NCBI GenBank assembly: GCA_017475235.1
Contig: JAFVGA010000006.1
Span: forward strand, 124,001 to 188,000
Length of the DNA stretch: 64,000 nucleotides
Direction of reading: 5' to 3'
Origin: Eubacterium sp.
GTDB taxonomy: Bacteria; Bacillota; Clostridia; Lachnospirales; Lachnospiraceae
Part shown: positions 40,354 through 48,822 of the stretch, piece by piece
How positions within the stretch are numbered: the stretch's first letter is position 1
Layout: the number at the start of each line of letters is the position of its first letter
Made by a program: the position numbers and the translations under genes
The notes under the pieces: generated by a model
Told to the model about the DNA's origin: nothing
Database searches by the model: none
What the model saw: the letters and a program-made list of their open reading frames with translations, nothing else

Positions 40354-41019
40354 ATGTATAGATACGACACACATATTCACACAAAAGAAGGAAGTCTATG
40401 CGCCACTGCTTCCGGTAGTTATCAAGCAGAGGCTTATAAAGATGCTGGTTATACTGGCATCATTATTACTGATCACTTTTTTAGAGGAAACACTTGTATT
40501 CGTAAAGATCTTCCTTGGGACGAACGAATTGATTTGTTCTGCAAAGGATATGAGAATGCAAAGAAAACTGGCGATGAGATAGGTTTAGATGTCTTCTTTG
40601 GTTGGGAAGAAACCTTCGAAGGTCAAGACTTCTTGATATACGGACTCGACAAAGACTGGATGAAAGCTCACCCTGAAATGGAGTACTGGACTATTAGAGA
40701 ACAGTTTGAAGCAGTTGATCAAGCAGGTGGTATGGTTATTCATGCTCACCCATTTAGAGATAGACCTTACATTCCAAAGATAAGATTATTCCCGGATCAT
40801 GTTCACGGTGTTGAAATCTTTAACGCAGGCAACTTTGAGGAAGAAAACGAAGAAGCATATATGTATGCAAAGAAATATAATCTTCCTGTCACTGCTGGTT
40901 CCGATTCACACCATCATAATATTTTATGTTCTGGAATTGAATGTAAGGATAGATGGAAATCGATTAATGATTATATTAAATTAATTAAAAAACAAAAACC
41001 AATGAATCTTATATATTAA
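40354..41019 (+). CDS. PHP-domain metal-dependent phosphoesterase-like protein
   Basis: A 221-residue PHP protein. The first metal motif is DTHIHTKEGS (about 5-14), the second IIITDHFF, then VFFGWEETFEGQDFLIYG, MVIHAHPFRDR and the closing AGSDSHH. All the usual metal-binding histidines and aspartates are visible, so it is likely an active hydrolase of phosphoesters such as nucleotides or histidinol phosphate. Histidinol phosphatase (HisK-type) is possible because a his operon lies 1 kb away, but the protein is shorter than typical HisK and the genes are not in one operon. AAAAAGGGG precedes the ATG. Confidence 0.82.
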   Translation: MYRYDTHIHTKEGSLCATASGSYQAEAYKDAGYTGIIITDHFFRGNTCIRKDLPWDERIDLFCKGYENAKKTGDEIGLDVFFGWEETFEGQDFLIYGLDKDWMKAHPEMEYWTIREQFEAVDQAGGMVIHAHPFRDRPYIPKIRLFPDHVHGVEIFNAGNFEEENEEAYMYAKKYNLPVTAGSDSHHHNILCSGIECKDRWKSINDYIKLIKKQKPMNLIY

Positions 41020-41048
41020 AAGAAGTGCCTTGCGGCACTTCTTTTTTA
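41019..41048. terminator. Shared terminator between the convergent PHP and secreted-protein genes
   Basis: AGAAGTGCC/GGCACTTCT perfect stem, loop TTGC, T tract on the + side and a shorter one on the - side. Confidence 0.85.
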
Positions 41049-41057
41049 TAGTTTATT

Positions 41058-41693
41058 CTATTTTTTCTCGAAATAATTATAGTAAGTTTTCTTCTTATAA
41101 TATTTTCCTTTATAACTCATATCATTAATTGTAACTTTTTTACCCGCTTTTATTTCTTGGAAGCAAGTCGAATCTACAGCTACAACTTTTCCTTTTTTAT
41201 TATAATATATTCTTGCTCGTTCAAACAAACCATTATATTTACTCTTATTCTTTATAGAAATCTTTCCTTTTTTAACTTTTTTAATTATAACCTTTTTCTT
41301 TGGAATCTGCTTTGCTTTAAATTTTTTGGCATAATGGAATTTTATTTTGTATGAAGTATATGGTTTCATTTCTTCTTCATTACCTATACCCATATAATAT
41401 AATTGTGCAAAACAAACAAAATATGTAGCACCAAACACCTCAGTCTTGCCATTATAATAGGTTATTGTAAACGAAACATCTGCAAGTTGTTTATTCTTAT
41501 TAGTAATCATAATAAATTCCTTGCAACTAATATCATCTTCTGGCAGATAAATCTTTCCTTTACATTTCTTAACTACTAGTTTTACTTTTTTCTTACTGAA
41601 TTTCTTTGCATCAACTTTCATTGGTGAGAATGCTGCGCAACATCCAAACACAAGTGTAAAACATAAAACAATAGATAAAATTTTTCTTTTCAT
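41058..41693 (-). CDS. Secreted lysine-rich protein of unknown function
   Basis: A 211-residue protein with a signal peptide (KRKILSIVLCFTLVFGCCAAFS, about 2-23; in part ILSIVLCFTLVFG) that could end at VDA or use the GCC cysteine as a lipoprotein site. The rest is strongly basic: I count 48 lysines in 211 residues, many in runs such as KKKVIIKKVKKGK, with many tyrosines. A FxxAK/beta-strand pattern suggests an immunoglobulin-like fold similar to FxLYD-type domains, but this is weak. It has GAGGAGG before the ATG, and a terminator on both sides, so it is a single-gene unit. Confidence 0.72.
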   Translation of the reverse strand: MKRKILSIVLCFTLVFGCCAAFSPMKVDAKKFSKKKVKLVVKKCKGKIYLPEDDISCKEFIMITNKNKQLADVSFTITYYNGKTEVFGATYFVCFAQLYYMGIGNEEEMKPYTSYKIKFHYAKKFKAKQIPKKKVIIKKVKKGKISIKNKSKYNGLFERARIYYNKKGKVVAVDSTCFQEIKAGKKVTINDMSYKGKYYKKKTYYNYFEKK

Positions 41694-41767
41694 TTTTTTA
41701 ACCTCCTCAATAAGAATCCGCTCCTACGTTCCATTTATATTTTATCATATATAAATGATTTATTGCA

Positions 41768-41797
41768 TAAAAAAGCCACAAGATTATCTTGTGGCTT
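41768..41797 (-). terminator. Terminator at the end of the histidine operon
   Basis: Perfect stem AAGCCACAAGA/TCTTGTGGCTT with a three-base loop and a T tract on the - strand. Confidence 0.9.
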
Positions 41798-41813
41798 AAT
41801 ACATTTTTCATAT

Positions 41814-42875
41814 TTATCTGCGGGACAATTCTTCCGTAATATCTTCCCAAGTAACACCACGCTCTGCCATAAGAACCATTACGTGATATAAGAAATCTGA
41901 AATCTCATATTTCATTTCTTGAGAGTCTGGATTCTTTGCTGCAATAACAATTTCTGTAGCTTCCTCTCCCACTTTCTTCAAGATCTTATCAATACCTTTG
42001 TCGAACAAGTAATTTGTGTAAGATCCTTCCTTAGGATTTTCTTTTCTATCTAGAATAATGTTGTAAACGTCTTCAAATACTTTCATAGGATTTGTTGTGT
42101 CAACATCAGCCTTGATAACTTCATTGAAGAAACAACTCTCAGCTCCTGTGTGACAAGCAACACCAACTTGATATACTTTTGCAAGCAATGTATCTTTATC
42201 ACAGTCAGCTGTAAGCTCTTTAACATACTGGAAGTTACCAGAAGTCTCACCCTTAACCCACTGTTCATCTCTGCTTCTTGAGTAGTAAGTCATCATGCCA
42301 GACTCAACAGTGTTTTCAAATGCCTCTTTATTCATATAAGCAAGCATCAACACTTTATCTGTCTTATAGTCTTGAACAACAACTGGAACTAAGCCTTGGT
42401 CGTTTGTTTTCAATTCATCAAAGCTTATCTCTGCCTCAAAAATACAAACGTCTTTTCCTTCTGCTTTTAGTTCTTTCTTTGTGGCAATGAAGTCAGTGTC
42501 GTCGCTATAAGTGTATTCTAAAATATCACTTGCAGTAACAAATCTCTCAACACCGAATCTCTTCTCACCTTCTTCTAACACATCAGAATCGATCTCATCT
42601 TTTACGATAAGACTTGCGCCAGCGTAAAAATACTTCTTTATATCTTCTAGGCGATTAACAGTTCCATCCACAACAAAATCAATATCAAGATTATTCTTAA
42701 TTTCAATCATTGCAGAGATGTTTGCATCGTGCTCTGCATCAGAAGTTGACTTATCAACCAAGTAGACGCCATCCGCACCTTTGTTTTTAAGTTCCATCGC
42801 CTGTGAAACAGGGCTCTTGTCAGAGCCCTTCACATTTCCATTATCTAAAACAATTTTTGAATATAATTTAACCAT
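41814..42875 (-). CDS. hisI: Histidine biosynthesis bifunctional HisIE with an N-terminal HisA/HisF-like half-barrel
   Basis: A 353-residue protein. Residues from about 155 are HisI (phosphoribosyl-AMP cyclohydrolase: YYSRSRDEQWVKGETSGNF, ADCDKDTLL and CHTGAESCFF are the zinc and substrate motifs), and from about 285 HisE (phosphoribosyl-ATP pyrophosphatase: KILKKVGEEATEIVIAAKN). The first 125 residues are extra: KIVLDNGNV, ADGVYLVDKS, DIDFVVDGTVN and YAGASLIVKD follow the strand pattern and spacing of the first half of a HisA/HisF barrel. Whether that part binds substrate is unknown. It overlaps hisB by one base and is last in the operon. Confidence 0.92.
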   Translation of the reverse strand: MVKLYSKIVLDNGNVKGSDKSPVSQAMELKNKGADGVYLVDKSTSDAEHDANISAMIEIKNNLDIDFVVDGTVNRLEDIKKYFYAGASLIVKDEIDSDVLEEGEKRFGVERFVTASDILEYTYSDDTDFIATKKELKAEGKDVCIFEAEISFDELKTNDQGLVPVVVQDYKTDKVLMLAYMNKEAFENTVESGMMTYYSRSRDEQWVKGETSGNFQYVKELTADCDKDTLLAKVYQVGVACHTGAESCFFNEVIKADVDTTNPMKVFEDVYNIILDRKENPKEGSYTNYLFDKGIDKILKKVGEEATEIVIAAKNPDSQEMKYEISDFLYHVMVLMAERGVTWEDITEELSRR

Positions 42876-43462
42876 TATAGTGTTCCTTTCGTAGAAAGCA
42901 CATCTGCAATTCTACCATCTAATGTTGTCGCTTGATCTAGAGCCTTCGCAAATGATTTAAACATTGCCTCAATCATGTGGTGATTATTACCAGACTCTAG
43001 CATCTTTAAGTGTAGGTTCATTCCTGTTGTATAAGTGAGCGCGTAGAAGAATTCTTTAACCATCTCTGTGTCAAAGTATCCAACTCGCTCAACAGTAAAC
43101 TCAGCATCAAACACAAGATATGGTCTACCAGAAAGATCTACTGCACAAAGACAAAGTGACTCGTCCATTGGAAGAATCATATTTCCATATCTTGTGATAG
43201 ATTTCTTGTCGCCAAGTGCATTTCTAATAGCTACACCAAGTGCGATACCTGTATCTTCTATTGTGTGGTGTGAATCAACAATCAAGTCACCCTCAACCTT
43301 TACATCCAAATCAAACAAGCCGTGTTTAGCAAAACTTGTTAACATGTGGTCAAAGAAACCAATACCTGTATCAATATTAGCCTTCCCTTTACCATCTAGA
43401 TTGATTGTGATTTCAATCTTTGTCTCATCTGTATTTCTTTTACATTCACCTATTCTACTCAT
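42875..43462 (-). CDS. hisB: Imidazoleglycerol-phosphate dehydratase
   Basis: A 195-residue single-function HisB, which dehydrates IGP to imidazole acetol phosphate with manganese. The paired metal motifs are GFFDHMLTSFAKHG (about 34-47), SHHTIEDTGIALG (about 63-75), DLSGRPY, GNNHHMIEA and FKSFAKAL. No histidinol phosphatase domain is fused. GGAGAAG precedes the ATG. Confidence 0.96.
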   Translation of the reverse strand: MSRIGECKRNTDETKIEITINLDGKGKANIDTGIGFFDHMLTSFAKHGLFDLDVKVEGDLIVDSHHTIEDTGIALGVAIRNALGDKKSITRYGNMILPMDESLCLCAVDLSGRPYLVFDAEFTVERVGYFDTEMVKEFFYALTYTTGMNLHLKMLESGNNHHMIEAMFKSFAKALDQATTLDGRIADVLSTKGTL

Positions 43463-43480
43463 TTCTCTTCTCCAAATTAA

Positions 43481-44773
43481 TTAATCATCAAATCTTACTT
43501 TAATAGAATTTGCGTGCGCTGTCAAACCTTCAGCATTAGCAAAATCTTGTATATCATCCTTAATCTCACCTAACGATTCTTCATTATAGTAAATGATGCT
43601 AGACTTCTTTTGGAAATCATAAACACCAAGTGGTGAGAAGAATTTTGCTGTTCCATTTGTTGGAAGAACGTGGTTTGGTCCTGCAAAGTAATCGCCCAAT
43701 GGTTCAGAAGAATACTCTCCTAGGAATATCGCTCCAGCGTTCTTAATCTTATCCATAGTTTCAAACGGATCTTTAGTCAAAAGTTCTAAGTGCTCAGATG
43801 CAATTTCATTTGCCATATCACATGCTTCATCAATAGACTCTGTTAAAAGAATATATCCATAGTTATCTAGTGACTTCTTGATAATCTCTGAACGCTCTAG
43901 TTCATTTGCAAACTTTTCTACCCACTCTGAAACTTCATTAGCCAACTTTTCACTGTCAGTCAAGAGAATGGCTGATGCCAATTCGTCGTGCTCTGCTTGA
44001 GATAATAAATCAGCTGCCACATACTTTGGATTGGCCGAATCATCTGCTATCACTAATACTTCACTAGGTCCAGCAATCGAATCGATACTTACATATCCAA
44101 AGACTGCTTTCTTTGCGAGTGCCACAAAGATGTTACCAGGTCCAACAATTTTATCTACCTTTGGAATAGACTCTGTGCCGTACGCTAACGCACCAACAGC
44201 TTGGGCTCCACCAACTTTGTAGATTTTATCAACACCAGCTTCGTGAGCAGCCACCAAAGTGTTTGAATTAACCTTTCCATCTTTCCCTGGAGGTGTAACC
44301 ATAATCACTTCATCTACGCCTGCCACTTTGGCTGGAATGACATTCATAAGTACTGATGATGGATAAGCAGCTTTACCACCAGGAACATAAACGCCAACCT
44401 TTGATAAAGGTGTAACTTTTTGTCCTAGCTTTGTGCCATTTGCTTTTTCATCAATCCATGTTTCTGCTTTTTGCTTTTCGTGGAAGTCTCTAATGTTTGC
44501 AATTGATTTTCTCATTACTTCAATCAATTTATCATCCACTTGATCATATGCTTTTTCTAATTCTTCAGTAGTTACTAAAACATTTGAAGCATCAATATCA
44601 GCGCCGTCAAACTTTTTAGTATATTCAAAAACTGCTTTGTCTCCATTCTCTCTTACATTTGAAAGAATCTCGTTAACAGTCTGAGTATACTCATCATAGT
44701 TGTTAGGGCTGCGCTTAAGCAGATTGTCTAATATATTTTGTTTTGTACTCTCATCTAGTTTAATAATTCTCAT
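43481..44773 (-). CDS. hisD: Histidinol dehydrogenase
   Basis: A 430-residue zinc enzyme that oxidises histidinol to histidine in the last two steps. Motifs include [17 protein letters not shown] (about 127-143), [43 protein letters not shown] and the zinc-site stretch LSQAEHDE (about 257-264), plus [10 protein letters not shown]. Length is normal. Its ATG directly follows the hisG stop (TAAATG), so translation is coupled. Confidence 0.96.
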   Translation of the reverse strand: MRIIKLDESTKQNILDNLLKRSPNNYDEYTQTVNEILSNVRENGDKAVFEYTKKFDGADIDASNVLVTTEELEKAYDQVDDKLIEVMRKSIANIRDFHEKQKAETWIDEKANGTKLGQKVTPLSKVGVYVPGGKAAYPSSVLMNVIPAKVAGVDEVIMVTPPGKDGKVNSNTLVAAHEAGVDKIYKVGGAQAVGALAYGTESIPKVDKIVGPGNIFVALAKKAVFGYVSIDSIAGPSEVLVIADDSANPKYVAADLLSQAEHDELASAILLTDSEKLANEVSEWVEKFANELERSEIIKKSLDNYGYILLTESIDEACDMANEIASEHLELLTKDPFETMDKIKNAGAIFLGEYSSEPLGDYFAGPNHVLPTNGTAKFFSPLGVYDFQKKSSIIYYNEESLGEIKDDIQDFANAEGLTAHANSIKVRFDD

Positions 44774-45409
44774 TTATATTACCTTCTGTAAATCTGAAAT
44801 AATCTTCTTTATTCTTTCATCTTCCATTTTCATACTAACTTGGTTTACAACCATTCTAGCAGAAAGCGGACAAATCTCTTCTAATACTTCCAATCCGTTC
44901 TCACGAAGTGTAGTTCCAGTTTCTACTATATCAACTATCACCTCTGACAAGCCAACGATTGGAGCAAGCTCAACTGATCCATTTAGTTTAATAACATCAA
45001 CAGTCTTATGCTTTTTGTTATAGAAATAATCTTTAGCAATCTTTGGATATTTTGATGCAACTCGAATCATACTTCCGTCATTTAATAATTCTTTGGCGCT
45101 GGCTGGTCCGCAAACGCACATCTTACATTTACCAAAGTCTAAATCCAAAACTTCATATAACTTTCTATCTTCTTCCATAATAGTATCTTTACCAACGATA
45201 CCAATATCAGCCGCACCGTACTCTACATATGTAGGGACATCACTAGCCTTCGACAAAAAGAATTTGAGTTTTAATTCTTCATTAACAAATATTAACTTTC
45301 TAGTATCTTTATCTTGCATCTCCTTGCATTCGATGCCAATTTTTTCAAACATTTCCATGGCAGTCTTTGCAAGTCTACCTTTCGCAAGAGCAAATGTTAA
45401 ATATTTCAT
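44774..45409 (-). CDS. hisG: ATP phosphoribosyltransferase, short form (HisGS)
   Basis: A 211-residue catalytic subunit for the first step of histidine synthesis. It begins [14 protein letters not shown] and has [12 protein letters not shown] (about 68-79), RVASKYP and [14 protein letters not shown] plus [14 protein letters not shown] (PRPP loop). It lacks the C-terminal regulatory domain of long HisG, so it needs HisZ, encoded directly upstream with a four-base ATGA overlap. Confidence 0.96.
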   Translation of the reverse strand: MKYLTFALAKGRLAKTAMEMFEKIGIECKEMQDKDTRKLIFVNEELKLKFFLSKASDVPTYVEYGAADIGIVGKDTIMEEDRKLYEVLDLDFGKCKMCVCGPASAKELLNDGSMIRVASKYPKIAKDYFYNKKHKTVDVIKLNGSVELAPIVGLSEVIVDIVETGTTLRENGLEVLEEICPLSARMVVNQVSMKMEDERIKKIISDLQKVI

Positions 45410-46566
45410 AATTCTATAACCTCTAATTTACTTCCCAAGTATTCTAAATCATCTCCTGATGACTTATTAATCATTACTGTCTTTATTCCTTCGCTACGTT
45501 TTGATTTGGCTAATTCAATTGCTTCTTTTCTCTTATCTTCGTTGTAAAGAATCACGCATTTTTCTTCGTCTGCAAACAAAGGATCTTTTGAATAAATAAC
45601 TGAAGCAATCTGATCTAGGTAAATAGCAAATCCAATGGCTGGTGCATCTTTATCGAACTGAGCAATCAAGTTGTCATATCGACCGCCAGCAACAATCTCA
45701 TCACCAGAGCCATAAGTGTATGCCTTAAAAATGATTCCTGTGTAATATTTGAAATTACTAATCATGCCAAGATCAAAACTGATATATTTAGCAACGCCGT
45801 ACTCTTCTAATATTGAGTAAAGTTTTTGAAGTCTCTTGATTGACTTTTGTGAAATCTCATTGTCTGTAACTTCCAATGCTTTATCCAAGACTTCAACAGA
45901 TCCAAATAGTTCTGGAAGTTTCTTGAAAGCTTCTTTCACACTGTCAGATACCTTTTCTTCTTCTAATACTGATTCAACTTCAAAGTTGTTCTTGTTTACG
46001 ATTGCTTTACGAATCTTGTGTTCAGTCTTTTTATCAAAGCCACATTCGTTTAAAAGTCCTTTGTAGAAGTCTACTTCACAGATTTCAACCATGAATTCTT
46101 CTAGGCCAGTGGCTTTAAGCGACTCAACGACCAAAGCAATCATCTCAGCATCAGCATCAATTGAATCGTCATTGATTAGTTCACAACCTAACTGTGTAAT
46201 CTCTTTCAACTTGCCCTGAAGTTCTGAGTTATTGATAAATGTGTTCGAGTTATATGAAAGCTTGATAGGTTTGGTTTCTTCCTTATAATTCTTTGCGACC
46301 ATTCTAGCAATAGATGGTGTGATATCAGGACGAAGCACCAATGTATTTCCAGCCCTGTCAAAGAACTTGTACAAATCCTTTGAAGGAACTGATCCGCGCT
46401 TTTCTGAGAATACGTCAAAGTACTCGAATGTTGGAGTCTGTACGTTTTCGTATCCAAATGAGTCAAACACATCATTAATACTGTTTTCAATTTTTCTCTT
46501 AACTGCACTTTCATTACCAAATATATCTCTTACTCCATCTGGTGTGTGCAAAAGTTCGTTCTTCAT
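45406..46566 (-). CDS. hisZ: ATP phosphoribosyltransferase regulatory subunit HisZ
   Basis: A 386-residue histidyl-tRNA synthetase-like protein that forms a hetero-octamer with short HisG and mediates feedback by histidine. Class II synthetase motifs survive: [10 protein letters not shown] near the N terminus, [21 protein letters not shown] (in part [11 protein letters not shown], about 74-84) and [12 protein letters not shown] near 295. It is shorter than HisS and has no full anticodon-binding domain, and the neighbour is hisGS, so HisZ rather than HisS. It is first in the operon with AAAGGA before the ATG. Confidence 0.94.
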   Translation of the reverse strand: MKNELLHTPDGVRDIFGNESAVKRKIENSINDVFDSFGYENVQTPTFEYFDVFSEKRGSVPSKDLYKFFDRAGNTLVLRPDITPSIARMVAKNYKEETKPIKLSYNSNTFINNSELQGKLKEITQLGCELINDDSIDADAEMIALVVESLKATGLEEFMVEICEVDFYKGLLNECGFDKKTEHKIRKAIVNKNNFEVESVLEEEKVSDSVKEAFKKLPELFGSVEVLDKALEVTDNEISQKSIKRLQKLYSILEEYGVAKYISFDLGMISNFKYYTGIIFKAYTYGSGDEIVAGGRYDNLIAQFDKDAPAIGFAIYLDQIASVIYSKDPLFADEEKCVILYNEDKRKEAIELAKSKRSEGIKTVMINKSSGDDLEYLGSKLEVIEL

Positions 46567-46624
46567 TAGTCTATCCTTTCAAACTATTATAAATATAATA
46601 TTGTCAGTTCTTGGCACTTTAGCG

Positions 46625-46648
46625 TGCTAATATGTTACCATATTAGCA
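46625..46648. promoter_or_regulatory. Perfect inverted repeat in the his operon leader (candidate operator or 5' hairpin)
   Basis: TGCTAATATG-TTAC-CATATTAGCA, a 10-bp perfect palindrome with a four-base centre. It lies about 3 bases downstream of the predicted transcription start. A short GCAC/GTGC hairpin (46614-46627) overlaps it and would be mutually exclusive. The T-box consensus is absent, so a protein repressor site is the simplest view. Confidence 0.65.
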
Positions 46649-46657
46649 AGTAAAAAT

Positions 46658-46686
46658 ATATTACACTACAAATCTTTATATGTCAA
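46658..46686 (-). promoter_or_regulatory. Promoter of the his operon
   Basis: Reading the - strand: TTGACA (46686-46681), 17 bases, TAATAT (46663-46658). The predicted start is near 46651. Confidence 0.82.
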
Positions 46687-46700
46687 CAAACTTTTTAATA

Positions 46701-46732
46701 AAGGCACTTAAGTATTTTAAGTGCCTTTTTAC
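46701..46732. terminator. Hairpin terminator between the HdeD-like gene and the his promoter
   Basis: AAGGCACTTAA/TTAAGTGCCTT, perfect 11-bp stem with a five-base loop. The better T tract is on the + side; on the - side it would close the HdeD-like transcript. The rest of 46733-46817 shows nothing notable. Confidence 0.65.
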
Positions 46733-46817
46733 ATATTTTTATAATCAATTATTAATCTTATCAATTTGATCTTATACTAGTTTTAATTATCTTTTAAATA
46801 ATCACTAGTAAATATGT

Positions 46818-47438
46818 TTAATTTTTGTTAATGAACTCACTAACATCTTCCGCTTGTCTTTTGACAGCATTTTCATACTTGTTAGATTGAGTCTTAAGGA
46901 AAATAGAATCAATCAAACTTACAACGCCAAATACAATCATAATAATACCAATCATAATAGTTTCAGCCAATGCACCTGTAAATGGAATGCTCATCATTGA
47001 GATACCTAAAATCAACGTTATAATACCTAAAACCAAAATTATCACCCAGTTACTTTGTGGATCTTTTTTCAAAAGAAAAGCAGTCTTAATATCAAAAATA
47101 GCTGTAAAGATGATCGAAATACCTAATGAAATTCCCATAAACAAAGCCCAATAAATAGTTGTTAATTCCGGATTTTTAACAAATGCAACAACAGCTAAAA
47201 TACCAAGTATTAATGAAAGCACTCCAAACGCTGTTCCATCATGAGGCAAATTATACTTAGCCGCTCTAATTCCCATAACAATTTGAATTATACCTTGTAC
47301 AATAAAATAACATCCTATAAGTAACGCATAAGTATAAATTGCTTTTAAAGGCCAGCATACCATAGCGATACCTACCAAAATTGTGATGATTGAAACAGCA
47401 ATCATTGCAAAAATTATACCATTAAACTTTTTAACCAT
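46818..47438 (-). CDS. HdeD/DUF308 family membrane protein
   Basis: A 206-residue integral membrane protein with six hydrophobic helices in three pairs, each with a pattern such as GVLSLILGILAVVAF or GIITLILGISMM. This triplet of helix pairs is the mark of the HdeD family, named after an E. coli acid-resistance membrane protein; its activity is unknown. A basic C-terminal tail (KTQSNKYENAVKRQ) is cytoplasmic. AGGAGGAG precedes the ATG. It follows the L,D-transpeptidase lipoprotein gene after 17 bases. Confidence 0.82.
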   Translation of the reverse strand: MVKKFNGIIFAMIAVSIITILVGIAMVCWPLKAIYTYALLIGCYFIVQGIIQIVMGIRAAKYNLPHDGTAFGVLSLILGILAVVAFVKNPELTTIYWALFMGISLGISIIFTAIFDIKTAFLLKKDPQSNWVIILVLGIITLILGISMMSIPFTGALAETIMIGIIMIVFGVVSLIDSIFLKTQSNKYENAVKRQAEDVSEFINKN

Positions 47439-47455
47439 GTTCTCCTCCTAAATAA

Positions 47456-48178
47456 TTAATAATCTAATGTTCCGTTCATATTATCTAATGAATCAATAGT
47501 TATTTTACAACCATTTTCAACATTTTGCATTATAAATTTCATAATATCTTCTGGAACTGCCACGCAACCGCCTGTGTAAGGTCTGTTAACTCTAAAACTA
47601 TGTAGAAAGAAAGCAAATCCTTTTTTTACTTTACATTCTGAGTTATAACCCATATTCAAAACATATTGATAAGCATAATCAAATTCAGATATATGTTCAC
47701 TATTTTCTTTATCTAAGTCAGGAAGATCTTTAATATTAACAAGTTCATTAAAATGCATACCTTTACGTCCGTCTCCTGACCAGTAATAGTTTTTGTCAAC
47801 TTTTGTGTAATCCATTTTACATCCAGGATCATCAGCTAAACCAAACGCTTTATCAATAGTAAATGTTCCAACAGGTGTATAACATTCTTCTATGTTAGCA
47901 TCACCCAAACCATCCAAACCAATGAAGCCTGGTGTAGCAATAATTTGTTTCCACTCACCTTTCACTTTTTTGTGCATGGTGACATATGCTGTAGTTTTAT
48001 CAACTCCAGCAACCACAATCAATTGTTTTGCATTCTTTGTGGCATCTAGATTAGTAACCCAATTAGGTGAATCTATTTCTTTCTGTTTAGAAAAATAATC
48101 TGAAGATTCATTTTCTTTGCAACCAACCACACAAAGTGCAATCAACACTATCAACAATATTGCTATTATTCTTTTCAT
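47456..48178 (-). CDS. L,D-transpeptidase (YkuD) lipoprotein
   Basis: A 240-residue secreted enzyme. The signal peptide ends in the lipobox CVVGC (about residues 16-20), so it should be anchored to the membrane surface. The YkuD domain has the active-site pattern FFLHSFRVNRPYTGGCVAVP (about 193-212), with the catalytic His and Cys. Such enzymes form 3-3 crosslinks in peptidoglycan or attach proteins to it. Two ATGs are adjacent; the second (48178) has the better spacing from GGAGGAG. It is probably co-transcribed with the HdeD-like gene. Confidence 0.88.
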   Translation of the reverse strand: MKRIIAILLIVLIALCVVGCKENESSDYFSKQKEIDSPNWVTNLDATKNAKQLIVVAGVDKTTAYVTMHKKVKGEWKQIIATPGFIGLDGLGDANIEECYTPVGTFTIDKAFGLADDPGCKMDYTKVDKNYYWSGDGRKGMHFNELVNIKDLPDLDKENSEHISEFDYAYQYVLNMGYNSECKVKKGFAFFLHSFRVNRPYTGGCVAVPEDIMKFIMQNVENGCKITIDSLDNMNGTLDY

Positions 48179-48187
48179 CATCTCCTC

Positions 48188-48811
48188 CTACTTATTCCAT
48201 TTATATTTTTCTAAATCTACTTTACCATCGATAACTTCTATTCCATCTTCTTTTAAAAGACGTTCCTGAACTCCTTCGCCGAAGGCAAAATTGCCCGGTA
48301 GTTCTCCTTTTGCATTAACCACTCTAAAACACGGAATATTATCTGGATCCGGGTTATTGTGAAGAGCATTTCCTACTGCTCTAGACATTTTCTCATTTCC
48401 GGCAAGTCTTGCTATTTGAGCATATGTGGCAACACGACCTTTTGGTATCTGCTTAACTGCTTCATAAATCCTTTTGGTTGGAGAATCAGTAACCAAGTCA
48501 TAACTCTCAGCAATCATTTGTTTTATGTCTTTATCCGGGATAGTTCCATCTAAAATTATGGTATTCCAGTGTTCTTTGTTTTGGTGATAACCAGGCGTAA
48601 CTGACTTATAAGTCTTTAGCCAAAAATCCCTCCATTCAGGGTTTACTTTGACGTTCAAGTTTATATACCCATTCCTCTCATAAGTCCAAAGAAACGCCTT
48701 TTTACTGCCTTTTACCCTAACCAAAACCCAGTTAGGGTCGTGAAACGGAATATCCTTGTATGTGTCAGGAAATGTTAACCCATATTTAATTGCCTGCTCT
48801 CTAGTTTTCAA
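48188..48811 (-). CDS. Fusion of an MmcQ/YjbR domain and an alkyltransferase-like (MGMT) domain
   Basis: A 207-residue protein. Residues 1-105 are an MmcQ/YjbR (CyaY-like fold) domain: REQAIKYGLTFPDTYKDIPF and RDFWLKTYKSVTPGYH. Residues 112-207 are a 6-O-alkylguanine-DNA alkyltransferase-like domain: RIYEAVKQIPKGRVATYAQIA (in part IPKGRVATYAQIA), SRAVGNALHNNP, then IPCFRVVNAKGEL where classical MGMT has PCHRV. The cysteine is kept but the histidine of the catalytic triad is phenylalanine, so it may bind alkylated bases without repair, or repair by a modified route. The start is TTG at 48811 with AAAGGA upstream. Confidence 0.85.
   Translation of the reverse strand: MKTREQAIKYGLTFPDTYKDIPFHDPNWVLVRVKGSKKAFLWTYERNGYINLNVKVNPEWRDFWLKTYKSVTPGYHQNKEHWNTIILDGTIPDKDIKQMIAESYDLVTDSPTKRIYEAVKQIPKGRVATYAQIARLAGNEKMSRAVGNALHNNPDPDNIPCFRVVNAKGELPGNFAFGEGVQERLLKEDGIEVIDGKVDLEKYKWNK
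48273..48285. repeat. CTTCGNCGAAG palindrome, copy 7
   Basis: CCTTCGCCGAAGG inside the MmcQ-MGMT fusion gene, coding for Phe-Gly-Glu on the - strand. Confidence 0.7.
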
Positions 48812-48822
48812 TTTATTGTCCT

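Noticed and set aside
40354..41019. PHP protein as the missing histidinol phosphatase
   Set aside because: Not excluded, but it is on the opposite strand, outside the operon, and shorter than typical HisK, so no gene symbol was given.
46567..46660. T-box riboswitch before hisZ
   Set aside because: The T-box sequence and specifier-loop layout are absent; the leader of about 85 bases is too short.
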